64,000 bases of DNA. Source: Eledone cirrhosa (lineage: Eukaryota; Mollusca; Cephalopoda; Octopoda; Eledonidae). Shown here piece by piece: positions 10,965 to 21,309 of this stretch. The position numbers and the translations under genes were made by a program. Numbering within the stretch: the stretch's first letter is position 1; every line of letters starts with the position of its first letter. The stretch lies in NCBI GenBank assembly GCA_964016885.1, contig OZ024743.1, positions 166,025,992 to 166,089,991 on the forward strand, in the 5' to 3' direction. The notes under the pieces are model-generated. The model did no database searches, was not told the DNA's origin, and saw only the letters and a program-made list of their open reading frames with translations.

Positions 10965-13900
10965 AACTTTACTTCGACCTGTTAGTGAAGACGTACTTTC
11001 GACTGAAATGCATAAACAGCCTGACACGATTATCAAGACATTTCCACTTTTTTTTTGTGTGAAATGAATTTATAGCTGCTTGATGAACTCTATAGATGAA
11101 CGCACCCACAGGGATATGGTCTGAACGTGGACGAGCCGAATTCCCACTGTCATCGCCTCCATCTCTCTTGCCCTCCCCATCTCTCTGTATGGTGAGCAAA
11201 TGGACACCAGAAGTCTCCACTGCCAAGGGCACGATCACAAACCTGTCGGAGAGCGACCGGTACTTGGAGAGTTTGGCCTCCTCAGCTCGATGTACAGAAG
11301 AATTTGGGTTTGTCGCAGACTGCACCAGGTTGCGGCTGGAGACAGTGTCGGTTCAAGTGGCATCCCAGACGAGTGATTTGCCACCGCGGAACGGGAAGAT
11401 GGTCATACCGTCTGACCTTTTGCCATCCCCTCGGTCCAGCCCCACCGGCTCGAACTGGGAGGGGAACCCTGCAGCATCTAAGCCATGCTTTATGACCTCG
11501 TTGAGGGCAGTATGGCGTGGAAGGCGGCCGGCACTGTGACGACAGGAAAGCGGGTGGAGGCCGAAAGAGTCCACGGTGGATCCACAGCGACATTTATGTG
11601 GATCGCAGATCCGGAAGCAAAGACTCAGGGAAACGCCCATTCTCAGGCTATCGTTATCCACCTGCGTGCCAGTGGAGAAGGAGGGCAAGGCATGGAGCCA
11701 GGCACTACTGTGAGGTTTGGATCCCGCGCAAAAACAGGCAGGGCGGTGCTGGTCGAGCTGGCGCGTGAGCCTGTCTGAGGCCAGGCTGCACTGGATGGCA
11801 TCCCAAATACTTTGGGGGAATTGACGTCAGCAGAAGGAGAAGGAGGAGGGACGTCTACTGGTCTAAGTCCCTCCCAGTCGGTCCCACGTCTCACAAACGG
11901 CCTCACGTTTCCCAATCACAGAGGGTTCCATTGTGTTTTGGAGAACCATGCTGACGAGGACGCGACATGAGGTTACCGACGAAAGAAACGCCAGCAAAGC
12001 CAGCGATATCGGGGACCGGAGGCCAAAGCCACCAAATCTGACAGGTAAAGTGGCCTGTTGCCATCCAATGCCGTTAAACCTGACGTTGCATATCTCCTCG
12101 GTTGCCGCTCGGATACAAGTATCGAGATCAGCGAGGGGAGGTACGTGGATGAAGCACGGAGCGCTGCGAAGGGTGTAGAGGAGCTTCGACATGGCGAAGT
12201 AGTTCCTCAACAGGAAGAGGGATGGGTGGCCGTCAATCAAGCCCAGTCGGCTCATGAGGGCCTTGAGTTGCTGGAACCTGGACCTGGTGGTGGAGTGGAT
12301 GGCCTGCGGGTGGATCGGTAACCCGAAGATGAGGACATCTTCTTTGGGGCTCACTTCACCGGGTGGAGAATGGACCGCACGTCCAAGCCGGAGGCTGCAA
12401 AGCTCTCAGCATCGTGGTTGATATTCACCACCTCCGACTTGGACTAATTAACCTGGAAGCCGATTCTCGCCAGGGCAGGAACCACCGATTGTAGGTCATG
12501 GCACACAGTCTCTACGAGCCGTCCCAACGTAACTTCATTCAAGTACCAAACATGGAGAGGGGCCATGATACTCCGGGCAATGTGGCCTATGTCAAGGGCA
12601 AACAGGAAGGGGCCCAAAATGTCACCCTGCTAGACCCCAGTGACCGAAGGTATGACCGTATCAACAGCAGGGAGCATGCTCGTGGCTCCATATGACAGGT
12701 AGGCCAATGGGTAGGCAGAGGGAGCTCGGCTGAGGTAGGCATCGAGCAGTTAAAGGCATTCCTCATGTCAAGATTGACAATGAGGTGCAGGAGTCCCTGG
12801 TTGCCAGTTCCGATGGGCAGCTGTTGAAGAACTGCCTGGCTGCATGTGCGCCCCCCTCACAGCCACCGGACACGCCGACACCCAGTTGCACCGGACTGAG
12901 CTCCTCACCCAGTTCAGGTGTGATGGACCTGCTGACCACCTTAGCAGTCAGCCTCCGGAAGACATTGCTCACAGCGATGGGGCTATGCCACCCTCTTTCT
13001 CCCTGAGAGCGTTCGGGCTAGCCGAAAAAAAAGAAGCATCGGGCGTGAGGTTCTAGGGGGCCATGGATGAGCCTATTGGTGAGGGCCACAATTGCACTCA
13101 GAAGGCGGCGCCAGACTCAGGTCGGAAACCTTCAGCACCTCCGCTGCTGCTAGCTAGGAAGGACTTGATGGCAGACATGATGTCTGCGTCGGAAGTCACA
13201 AGGAGCAAGTGGCGATCGGGTGGAGGTATGAGTCTGAGGTCAGCGGGTGGCTCAGGGTGCTTGAGTCGCAGGGCAATCAGGGATCCTCGGTGAGTTGGGA
13301 GACAGTGTCTTCTGAGACAACCACTCTGACTGCGGCTGAGAGATCACCCATGATTAGTTTAGCGTTTACGCGATCACGTAAATGCTTGGCGCTGGCCAGG
13401 GGTGGAGGATTAAAGACACCCGAGAGCAGGGGGTGTGACGTCCTTCGGCACGCTTGAGATGGGCGCTTGCCCAATGGTCGTAAAATTGGCCTTGACAAAA
13501 GCTGCTGTCGACAGGCCGCCTCGGTCAGCGCCAGAGTTGGGGAGGCCGAGGGCGAGTGGGGCGAAAAGATGCGCTCACAGTCGCTGGCTCAATTGAGGAA
13601 GCGAGGGCATCGGCTACCGGTACATGGGCCGATCTCTGGATCTTGAGCGCAACCTTCCGGAGCAGCCTGAGCCGAGCGATGTTGACCAGCGAGGCTTGGG
13701 CATCAGACAAACTCACTGTCTCATCTGGTGGTGTGTCAGACGGCCCTGGCTGGGCAGACGAGGGGAAGAGACGGTTGCTGTATATCCACGCTGCGAGGGC
13801 ACTGGAGGCTTGATGCGTCAAGCCAACACAAGTAAGGTTGTGGAAGCAGCCACATCCGGAACAGTTCCGGCCCCTCTTCCGCCTGTTCGTTGTGCTGCAA

Positions 13901-14010
13901 GTGCTGCAGGTGTCGACTGGTGGGGCTGGAGGATCGGGCATGGAGCCGGGGACGGGGCACCAAGCGGTATCAAGGGCGAGTGGTTGGTTGTCATCGGTCT
14001 GGGTGCTGGG
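10965..14010 (-). pseudogene. RLE-type LINE relic with zinc-finger N-terminus
   Basis: A minus-strand coding relic in many frames. N-terminal pieces (13525-13941) hold a PHD-like cysteine cluster, CSTCSTTNRRKRGRNCSGCG with F-H-x3-C. The RT core (12420-13000) shows LGEELSPVQLGVGVSGGCE and QGDILGPFLFALDI, with the catalytic box as WYLNEVTLG (12534-12545). The C-terminus (10969-11688) has a C-x-C-G...HPLSC zinc motif, RHTALN, GKRSDGMTIFPF and LVWDAT. This zinc cluster, RH, PD-like and D.T order is what restriction-like-endonuclease LINEs (R2/NeSL/Hero-like) carry. Here PDG reads SDG and the usual YLDD reads YLNE, so it is dead. The exact clade is uncertain. Confidence 0.7.
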
Positions 14011-14159
14011 CTCAACTGTATGTGGGTGGAAGGGAAAGTGCTAGTATGAGTGAGGCCTCGTATCTCACCTACACCAGACCTGGAGGCAACAGAAGACAAG
14101 ATAGAAAAGAAAAGGGGGGTGCATGGAGGGGGATACACGAGAAAGTAGAAAATTAGCAA

Positions 14160-14182
14160 ATAAATGAATGAATGAATGAACA
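14160..14182. repeat. (ATGA)n-like microsatellite
   Basis: AAATAAATGAATGAATGAATG, a short tetranucleotide run just upstream (in the sense direction) of the RLE-type LINE relic. Confidence 0.9.
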
Positions 14183-14305
14183 AATAGAAAACCGGGGGTT
14201 GTTCCCAGCGGAAAGACCCAGAGTTCAGCACGCACACATGCGGGCATGTTAGCAGTTTCTCATCGAACCATGTGGCTAAAGATGAGTCTATCAATCCTGA
14301 AAACA

Positions 14306-14690
14306 TGTTGTTGTTGCTGATGTTGTTGTTATTGTCACTGATGTTGGAGTTGGCTTCCTCTTGTTAGTGATTGCTGGTATGATGTTGGTGTATACATATA
14401 TATGTTGTTGTTGTTATTGTCACTGCTGTTGTCGATGCCTTCCTCTTGTTAATGGTAGTGGTAGTTGATATCGATGCCTATTTCGGCTGCCAGGCTGGCT
14501 GCTGGAGCTCGAGTGCCTTCTTTCACCGACAATGCGGGGTCGTTGTTATTGTCCCTGTTGCTGTCATTGCCTTCCATTGTTAATGGTAGTGATAATTGTT
14601 AATGCTACCTATTTCGGCTGTTAAGCTGGCTGCTGAATCCACTTCTGTGAGTGAAGCTCCTAAGGCCTTCTTTGGTCGAAGATACGGGGA
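14306..14690 (+). repeat. Diverged tandem repeats with TGTTGT core
   Basis: Three related blocks share TTGTTATTGTCACTG, then GCCTTCCTCTTGTTAATGGT, then CCTATTTCGGCTG with GGCTGGCTGCTG. They start near 14322, 14410 and 14542, and the unit is roughly 90-140 bp with indels. No ORF of interest. The origin is unknown. Confidence 0.65.
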
Positions 14691-14960
14691 CATTGGCTTT
14701 CGGCATTTTGGAATTTGGTGAAATTCTAATAAATTTTACACAACTTATTTCTTCTCAGAAACGACTTGCCCCATACATTATAATTTGTATCATTTCGTAG
14801 CACAACGATATATAAATATTCTCTTTTTTTTTCTTCTCTCTTTCTAAACCGATTCAAATAATTATTTGGCAGTGAATTGATGGTTTTGTTTTGTTTCCTT
14901 ATATTTTTTATCTTTCTCTCGCTCTTCTATTTGTGAGTTTCCTATCAATGGTTAATAGTA
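14691..14960. other. No gene seen
   Basis: AT-rich unique sequence with T/C runs. No coding homology or repeat structure was recognised. Confidence 0.5.
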
Positions 14961-14961
14961 T

Positions 14962-15155
14962 GGTCGGTGGATTGGCAGTATCGGTAGAGGGTCGGACGTC
15001 ATGCTTTGACGCATAGAGTTACGGCCCTTGCCATTCTGAGTTCAAATCCCGCCAAGGTTAACTTTGCCTTTCATCCTTACGGGGTCGATAAAATAAAGTA
15101 CCAGTAATGTACTGGGTAATTGCTGGCCTTGTGCTAATAGTAGAAACAATTATTT
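14962..15155 (+). repeat. tRNA-derived SINE, full length
   Basis: It starts GGTCGGTGGATTGGCAGTAT (A-box side) and has GAGTTCAAATCCCGCC (B-box-like). It continues with TTTGCCTTTCATCCTTACGG and GATAAAATAAAGTACCAGTA, and ends GTAGAAACAATTATTT. The tRNA-like head plus shared tail is the structure of cephalopod tRNA-derived SINEs. It is transcribed by RNA polymerase III in principle; no protein is coded. Confidence 0.9.
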
Positions 15156-15680
15156 GTGGTTATATTTCCATTCTAGGATGTATGCATCATAACAGCACAT
15201 TCTGCTTTCCAGCATCTCGTAATAAACTGAATTAATGCCGCGAATGTTTGAAACGAAAGAATATTTGACTATTGAGTATTCAGATAATCCAAGCGTAAAA
15301 TCATCAATGTAGAGTAAACAAATCTTAAATAGAGCTTGGAGCAGATGTTACGTTAAGAGAACATTCGGACAGAATAGATTTGGATAGAATATGTTAGAAC
15401 TGATGAAGCAACGTGGTAAATGTTTAAGATAAACATTCATTATAAACTAACCTTAATCTTTTTAAATCAAGAGGATTGGTATCTGATGTAAGCAAATTTC
15501 CTTAATCGACGTCAAGTTCAACATTTTTTTTTTGGGGGGGGGGGGACTTCGCGTGTTAAGTTACGTATGGCGAACTATTTTGTTCAATAATTCGCGACTA
15601 GTACAACAGATCTGCATGTTATACTAGTTGCATTGAGCTAAAATATCTGAAAATTAGTATACTTGCTCCAATTAATATTA
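15156..15680. other. No gene seen; T11G11 homopolymer junction
   Basis: Unassigned AT-rich sequence. At about 15523-15544 a T-run passes directly into a G-run, a likely site for sequencing or assembly error. Confidence 0.5.
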
Positions 15681-15871
15681 TAATTGTTTCTACTTTAGGC
15701 ACAAGGTCAGCAATTACCCAGTGCATTACTGGTACTTTATTTTATCGACCCCGTAAGGATGAAAGGCAAAGTCAACCTCGGCGGGATTTGAACTCAGATC
15801 GTAAAGGGACATAACTATGCTGGAAAGCATGGCGTCCGACCCTCTACCGATACTGCCAATCCACCGCCCAA
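15681..15871 (-). repeat. tRNA-derived SINE, full length, reverse orientation
   Basis: Reverse complement of the SINE described at 14962: tail AATTGTTTCTACTTTAGGCA at left, GGATTTGAACTCAGA in the middle, CCAATCCACCGCCC at the tRNA end. It is followed by AATTAATATTATAATATTGG, which reappears inverted beside the SINE at 16786. Confidence 0.92.
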
Positions 15872-15937
15872 TTAATATTATAATATTGGTATACTATATA
15901 GATCTCTCTCTCTCTCTCTCTCTCTTTCTTTATATAT

Positions 15938-15966
15938 GCGTGCATATATGTATGTGTACCTGTATG

Positions 15967-16007
<41 letters not shown>

Positions 16008-16126
16008 GCATGCTGCTGTGCGTCTGTATACATATGTGTATGTACGTATACATACATACTTACATTTAAGTAAGTGCTGTACTAAGAGTGAGAAATGAAA
16101 TTTCGTTTTCATTTTTTTCAACTTAT
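15938..16126 (+). repeat. Direct duplication, copy 1
   Basis: GCGTGCATATATGTATGTGT through (TA)n, GCATGCTGCTGTGCGTCTGT, a TTAAGTAAGTGCTGTACTAAG block and ATGAAATTTCGTTTTCATTT. It is repeated with about 90% or better identity at 16414-16598. Confidence 0.85.
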
Positions 16127-16413
16127 CGTTTTCGGTATGCCTGACCGATTTAACTCACTCAATATGCAAATTAGGCTACTCAGCCGTTAATTTTCATAAG
16201 GAAAGTATATACTTTCGAACGTTCAACTATCTGGCAGATGGGTAAACGGTGCTGATGATAGCTAACAAGCTTGAAACTAGTACATCGTTCCTGTGTCAGT
16301 GTTGAACAAATAGGTGACGTGGTTGCCTTAACACCGTATGGCATAAATTCAGGCTGTTCAGTTTGTTGACAAACGAACAAAGCGGCGTTATAATAAGCGT
16401 CCGCTAAACTGAT
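16127..16413. other. Unique spacer between direct duplications
   Basis: About 287 bp with a TTTGCATATTGAGTGAG-type region (minus strand) and no ORF with recognisable homology. Confidence 0.5.
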
Positions 16414-16751
<338 letters not shown>

Positions 16752-16785
16752 AGAGAGAGAGTATACTAATATTATAATATTAATT

Positions 16786-16893
16786 GGGCGGTGGATTGGC
16801 AGTATCGGTAGAGGGTCGGACGCCATGCTTTCCAGCATAGTTATGTCCCTTTACGATCTGAGTTCAAATCCCGACGAGGTTGACTTTGCCTTT
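16786..16893 (+). repeat. tRNA-derived SINE, 3'-truncated
   Basis: GGGCGGTGGATTGGCAGTAT, then the B-box-like GAGTTCAAATCCCGACGAG and TTGACTTTGCCTTT, where it stops abruptly at the inverted-repeat segment starting at 16892. Together with upstream AATATTATAATATTAATT it mirrors the 15681-15890 region. Confidence 0.88.
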
Positions 16894-17021
16894 ATCAGTA
16901 GCTATCCCCGATATATATATATATTTGTGTGGGTAGCAACACGTGTTAGTGTGTGTTGCTGGTGGCTCTAGCAGGGCCCCAAGAAAACACGTCTACACAG
17001 TTCGGGGATAGCTACTGATAA
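16892..17021. mobile_element. 130-bp element with perfect 20-bp inverted ends
   Basis: TTATCAGTAGCTATCCCCGA at 16892-16911 is the exact reverse complement of 17002-17021. The interior holds (TA)n and an AGCAACACGTGTTAGTGTG inner dyad. It interrupts the SINE at its left edge. Candidate MITE, but no flanking target duplication was seen and the SINE does not resume on the right, so an insertion is not proven. Confidence 0.5.
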
Positions 17022-17093
17022 TTTCTCGACGGCCACCGACGTCAAACATCCATAATCTCCAGAGTTATGAATTTTCCTTACAAGTTAACGAAT

Positions 17094-17208
17094 TATTTAT
17101 TTACTGATCTGAAGTCCTCCCATGTCTTTGGCCGATTTTACTGTCTCTGCTGCGATTTTTTGTGCCTGCGTGTACCGCAAGTGCAAGAAAGAGGACTAGT
17201 TTCCAAGC
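17094..17208 (-). pseudogene. Inverted 5' part of LINE family L-FWQT, distal piece
   Basis: On the minus strand it encodes QAQKIAAETVKSAKD and ends at LQISK. This matches the segment of the same LINE family at about 54640-54770, just before the RT-side VFWQTIRR. It is separated from its upstream neighbour (21310-21820) by the gypsy element inserted with a CAAGC duplication. It is the downstream end of the inverted half of the LINE whose direct half starts at 21820. Confidence 0.75.
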
Positions 17209-17478
17209 TGTGGTTAGAAAAAGCTATCTCACTTACCGCTTTTCATAGGCGCCGCTAAATCCCAAGGCTGGTTTCTCCTCTTCCACGTGCGTCCAACTCA
17301 TTAACACCGGGAGCTGCCAAAACTCGCGTCCACACCGTTCCTGGTCACCACTAGAGCGAGGCCGATCTGCTGGCCCTACCGGTCGAGCACCCTTCCGGCC
17401 AAGCAGCCTTCCAGTCAAGCACTCTTCCGGTCGAGCACTCCCAAGCTTCCGGCCACCGCACGCCACACCATACTCACA
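17209..17478 (-). repeat. 3' LTR of gypsy element
   Basis: Contains tandem variants of CCTTCCGGTCGAGCAC (about 16 bp, four copies near 17387-17440). Matched by the LTR at 21040-21309. Confidence 0.93.
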
Positions 17479-17491
17479 CGCCCCCCTGATC

Positions 17492-17945
17492 TCAAGGATC
17501 AATTTCCCCTTCGTCCTTCTGCATATGAAAGTCTGCTGTCCAGGTTGGTGGTTTGCGACTTCTTTGCGATCTCCGCAGTGTTGGGGCGGCACTTTGGGTT
17601 TCCTCTTCCTCGGAGTCCGTTGACACAGTGATTCTACGGACATCCAGGACATGACGTGGTACTCCGTCCACGGACACATTGTTCTGGGAATTTACGGCCG
17701 TCATCGTTCCCCTTCCCCATTGAGATGTGCAACGTGCATCTGGGGGCTTAACCCAGACTTCTTCGCCCACCTGCACGAATGCACTCTCTCTCCCCACTGG
17801 CCGTGGTGGTGGCGTGCACGGGTGCCGACACTCGTATCTGAATACTGCTCTGTGTGGCACCGATTCCTCGACCTGTCCCAAGGGACATGTTGTACCAGAC
17901 CACTGCATCCATTGGTGAGATATGGCCCCGCTCCGCCATTGCCTT
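17492..17945 (-). pseudogene. Integrase C-terminal domain and tail
   Basis: Encodes AFVQVGEEVWVKPPDARCTS, then SVDGVPRHVLDVRR, and ends in an acidic stretch followed by RRSQRSRKPP. The VWVKPP...VDGVPRHV module is the small barrel-like C-terminal domain of this gypsy group, thought to contact DNA. A stop after NGIVER at 17945 and a frameshift near 17900 separate it from the catalytic core. Confidence 0.8.
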
Positions 17946-19180
17946 CATCGCTCCACAATTCCATTCCCGCTTGGCCTGTGCGATGCTCTGAAGAAACGGT
18001 CCACCTTCCATCCATCGAGCATCTCCCTCAGCGCCTCCGAGCGGAACGCTGCGCTGTTGTCCATCAGCAGTTCGTCCACAGGGCCCCGCTCCAAGAACAC
18101 CTCTCTCAACGTCCGCATGATTTCCTCGGCCGTTCCAGTCTTCATCTCCCTCCATATCGCCATCCGTCCTGGTCCACAGTCGACCATCGAGAGGTACGTT
18201 CCCTGTCGGTAGTGCGTTACATCCACCGCCAATCGCTTCCAGTCGCGATCCACCGGGAGGCTTCCCGTTTCGTGCACACCCGGGGCGAGATCAATGGACT
18301 GACATCGGACGCAGCCTCTAACCACCCTTTGAACACTGTGTCTGTTAACGTTCGAGTCGATTCTCCTGGCTAGGAACAGGCTCCTATCCACTCCCATGTG
18401 GTGCATGTCATGCAACCCTTTCAGATCCGACTCGGTCAGCCGACACACCTCCTCCGGCGCTTCCATCCAGGCTTTCTTCATCCTAGTTAAGACGTGCACC
18501 CTATTTTTCTCAGATGGCAGGAAAACTACGCTCAGCCTCAGGTCGAACTCGGTGGCCAGCTCTCCTAAAGTTCCCAGGCGGCGCTTTATCAGCATCTCCG
18601 CCGCCCCTCTCGTTCGCACTGTCTTCTCACTGGTGGGCACTGATCTCACCCATCGGAGTACAGTAGCCGAGTCGGTGCGTATCTCGATGGTGCGCAGTCC
18701 CCACCTCAGAGCGAGGTTCACCCCTCTCAACACTGAGTCCAGTTCGGCCACCTTGATGTGGTTGCAGTCGTCCTTCTTCCTAAGCCAGGCTACATCCTCG
18801 ACCTCAACACCTCCTATCTCCAACGTGACACCCAGCGCTATGCTGTTGGCATCGCACCATACGGTCCCGCTCTGCGATTTGGGAACGTACCAGCGTCCCC
18901 GCACTGGGTCGTCGGCCTTCACCCTCCCCACGATCTCCTGCATCATGGCCACCGTCCTCTCTCCCACTCTGTCACTCCAAGTCACCCCTCCCGCTCGTCT
19001 CTTGACATAGCTGCATGCCGTCCGGAGCCACCCAGCAATCGGGTAGTGACCCACCAACTTTCCACACACCGAGAAAAGCTCCCGCCTACTCATGCTTGGA
19101 ACTTCATTTCCCCTCTGGAATACCAAGACGCCCGTCCTGTCTCGCCGTAGCCTAAGTCCCAGCGAGGCTCCTCCCGCCAA
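17945..19180 (-). pseudogene. RNase H and integrase core
   Basis: A 411-residue open frame. The RNase H part shows VWCDANSIALGVTLE (about residues 108-122), AELDSVLRGVNLALRW and RTDSATVLRWV, the usual D, E, D series. The integrase part has an HHCC-type zinc module ending in CVRCQSIDL. The catalytic core follows: LAVDVTHYRQGTYL (first Asp), LMDNSAAFRSEALR (second Asp) and GNGIVER (Glu). The DDE triad looks complete. The frame stops right after GNGIVER, truncating the protein before its C-terminal domain. RT is encoded upstream in another frame. Confidence 0.88.
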
Positions 19181-19207
19181 CGCTTCTGACGGCTTCGCAG
19201 CCAGTCC

Positions 19208-20099
19208 TTACCCCTGTAAATGGCTTGTGACCTCCGCCGCCGACACCACAGACTCGTCCACTAGGATGTCGTCAATGTAGGAGTTAGTGGCCCTCTTCAT
19301 CTTGTCGGCCTTTCCCAGAATGGTCTTGAGGACCGCCGCTATGATCTTCGGTGCGGAGCTCAGCCCGAAACCGAGCCTGGTCAGGCAATATGTCCGGCCC
19401 TTATACCTGACCAGCTGATACTGCCAGAGCTTCTCATCTATATGCAATTGCAACTATGCCGACTTTAGATCTACGATTGCTGCCCCCCTCCCCCCCCCCC
19501 GTCATGCTTCTCCACTCACGCAGGGTTTCTCCACAGACATCCGTGACCTCGCCACCCGTGTGGCATGACACGTGCTCGTTCAGCTCCCGAAAGTCCAGCA
19601 CCGGCCTCACCTTGTTCTTCGTGGGTTGCGCCACCGCCATTAACGGCAATACTCCGCACTTCACCTCCTCTTTCCAGGGAAGCAGTATGCCCTCCTCAAT
19701 CCATCTCTCTACCTCTCGCTCGAACTCGCTCCTAATGTTTCCCTTCAATGTGTGTTGATAGCAGCACACTTTGGTCTTGAGTGTTGGTGGTTCTCCCTTC
19801 CAGTACCACTCAACAAACCATCGCTGCCCATCGAACACGGCCTTGAAGTTTTTGTCCTGCACAGTGTAAGCGGGGTATTTCTCCTCGTGGGCCTTCTGGT
19901 TCTCCTGTCGCGTACTCACAGCGCATACCGATGCAGCGTCGCTAGACGACACACCGACGTTGTTCACTGTGACGCCTCCTAGACGGCCAATTGCGTCCAT
20001 GCCCATAACCACGCCGATCCCATCCACCACGTTGTCAACTACGATGGCAGAAAGCCTTATTTTCCTTCCCCGTACCGCCATCTCCACCTCGCCATTCAA
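19208..20099 (-). pseudogene. Gypsy reverse transcriptase, two frames
   Basis: The first piece (19434-20099) carries VMGMDAIGRLGGVTV from the protease side, WYWKGEPPTLKTKV, then RT motifs LPLMAVAQPTKNKVRPVL and DFRELNEHV. A frameshift near 19450 leads into LQLHIDEKLWQYQLVRYKGR, FGLSSAPKI and TNSYIDDILVDES, with the catalytic YIDD at 19268-19279. A C-rich run (about ten C near 19491) lies close to the break. Catalytic residues are retained but the ORF is broken. Confidence 0.85.
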
Positions 20100-20900
20100 T
20101 TTTCCTGCCGTCGACTGCCCTTACGCTGCTCTTCCCTCTCCACCTCTGCGCCACCCCCGCGGTCACCAGTGTCGTCGTACAGCCCATGTCCACGCGGGCT
20201 CGCTGTGGCTTTCCCCTCACGAAGACTTCCACCACGGACAGTGCCTCTACTCGTAAGGGGCAACTACCGGCGCAGTAGTTCCCCTTGGATCGTTTCCCTG
20301 GTCACAGTAGCGATGTGGCCTGGTCGCTTACACCGGTAGCATATTATTTCCGGCCTTGACTCCCTTTCACCATTTCGCTGCCAGCTGTCTTGAGCCTCTG
20401 TAGTTGCTATCACCGCGACACTCTTCTTGGCATCTTCTGCTATGATCCGGGCTTGTTCCACCAGTGAACGCATTTCCATTCTTTGTAACCCGGGACTTGC
20501 TGCAGTTTCACCGCTATGTCGTCTGGAAATCCATTTATGAACGCCAACCGCACCGTGCGTTCGCATTCCACCTGATATCCAGCCAACATGGCCAATCGCC
20601 GTATTTCCGCTGCGAAAATGTCCACGCGTTCACCGTTCCATCTAATTCTTGTCAGCTTAGCAAAAGCGGCTAACGGTCCCTCTGCGAACGCTTCCATCAT
20701 GCGCCTCTCAATCTTTTGCGCATCTCTTTGGCTGTGTGCATCCAACTCAAGGAAGAGTACTAACGCGTCCCCCTCTGAGAACGCTTCCATCTTCTATCTT
20801 CTGTAAGCTTGCGACCAGCCGGACTTTTCGCAGCCAAGCGACAACATTGCCTTCACCGGTAAATGCCCTAATCGCTTCACTCATTCGTAGTCTCGTCGCC
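20100..20900 (-). pseudogene. Gypsy gag, zinc knuckle and protease
   Basis: Translation from 20900 reads MATRLRMSEAIRAFTGEGNV and VAWLRKVRLVASLQK. After a shift near 20790 it continues EGDALVLFLELDAHS, TRIRWNGERVDIFAAEIRRL and INGFPDDIAVKLQQVPG, the capsid-like region of this group. A knuckle CYRCKRPGH starts near 20345. The protease frame (20035-20235) has ARVDMGCTTTLV, where the expected DTG or DSG active site reads DMG (20182-20190), which should inactivate it. Gag precedes pol as usual; frames are interrupted at least twice. Confidence 0.8.
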
Positions 20901-21039
20901 ATATCCTAATTTGTCTTGCGGTACGTGATTTAAAAAAAACAACAGACTCCTCTCTGTTTTTCCAGTAGCTTTGTTTTCGAGAAAGTTTGTTTTGTTTTTT
21001 TTTCCCAATCAGATCTTAGTTTCCAGTGTCGAAATAGCT

Positions 21040-21309
21040 TGTGGTTAGAAAAAGCTATCTCACTTACCGCTTTTCATCGGCGCCGCTAAATCCCAAGGCT
21101 GGTTTCTCCTCTTCCACGTGCGTCCAACTCATTAACACCGGGAGCTGCCAAAACTCGCGTCCACACCGTTCCTGGTCATCACTAGAGCGAGGCCGATCTG
21201 CTGGCCCTTCCGGTCGAGCACCCTTCCGGCCAAGCACCCTTCCGATCAAGCACTCTTCCGGTCGAGCACTCCCCAGCTTCCGGCCACCGCACGCCACACC
21301 ATACCCACA
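21040..21309 (-). repeat. 5' LTR of gypsy element
   Basis: Direct-repeat partner of 17209-17478. In sense it starts TGTGGGTATGGTGTGGCG and ends CTAACCACA. Confidence 0.93.

Noticed and set aside
13556..14156. Plus-strand frames of 85-141 codons
   Set aside because: Antisense to the zinc-finger N-terminus of the RLE-type LINE; no independent motif.
14962..15040. tRNA gene
   Set aside because: The tRNA-like head belongs to a SINE that recurs with the same 3' body. No complete cloverleaf could be folded by eye.
18396..19150. Plus-strand frames of 130-240 codons over 17.6-19.2 kb
   Set aside because: Antisense to gypsy RNase H and integrase, whose motifs are unmistakable on the minus strand.
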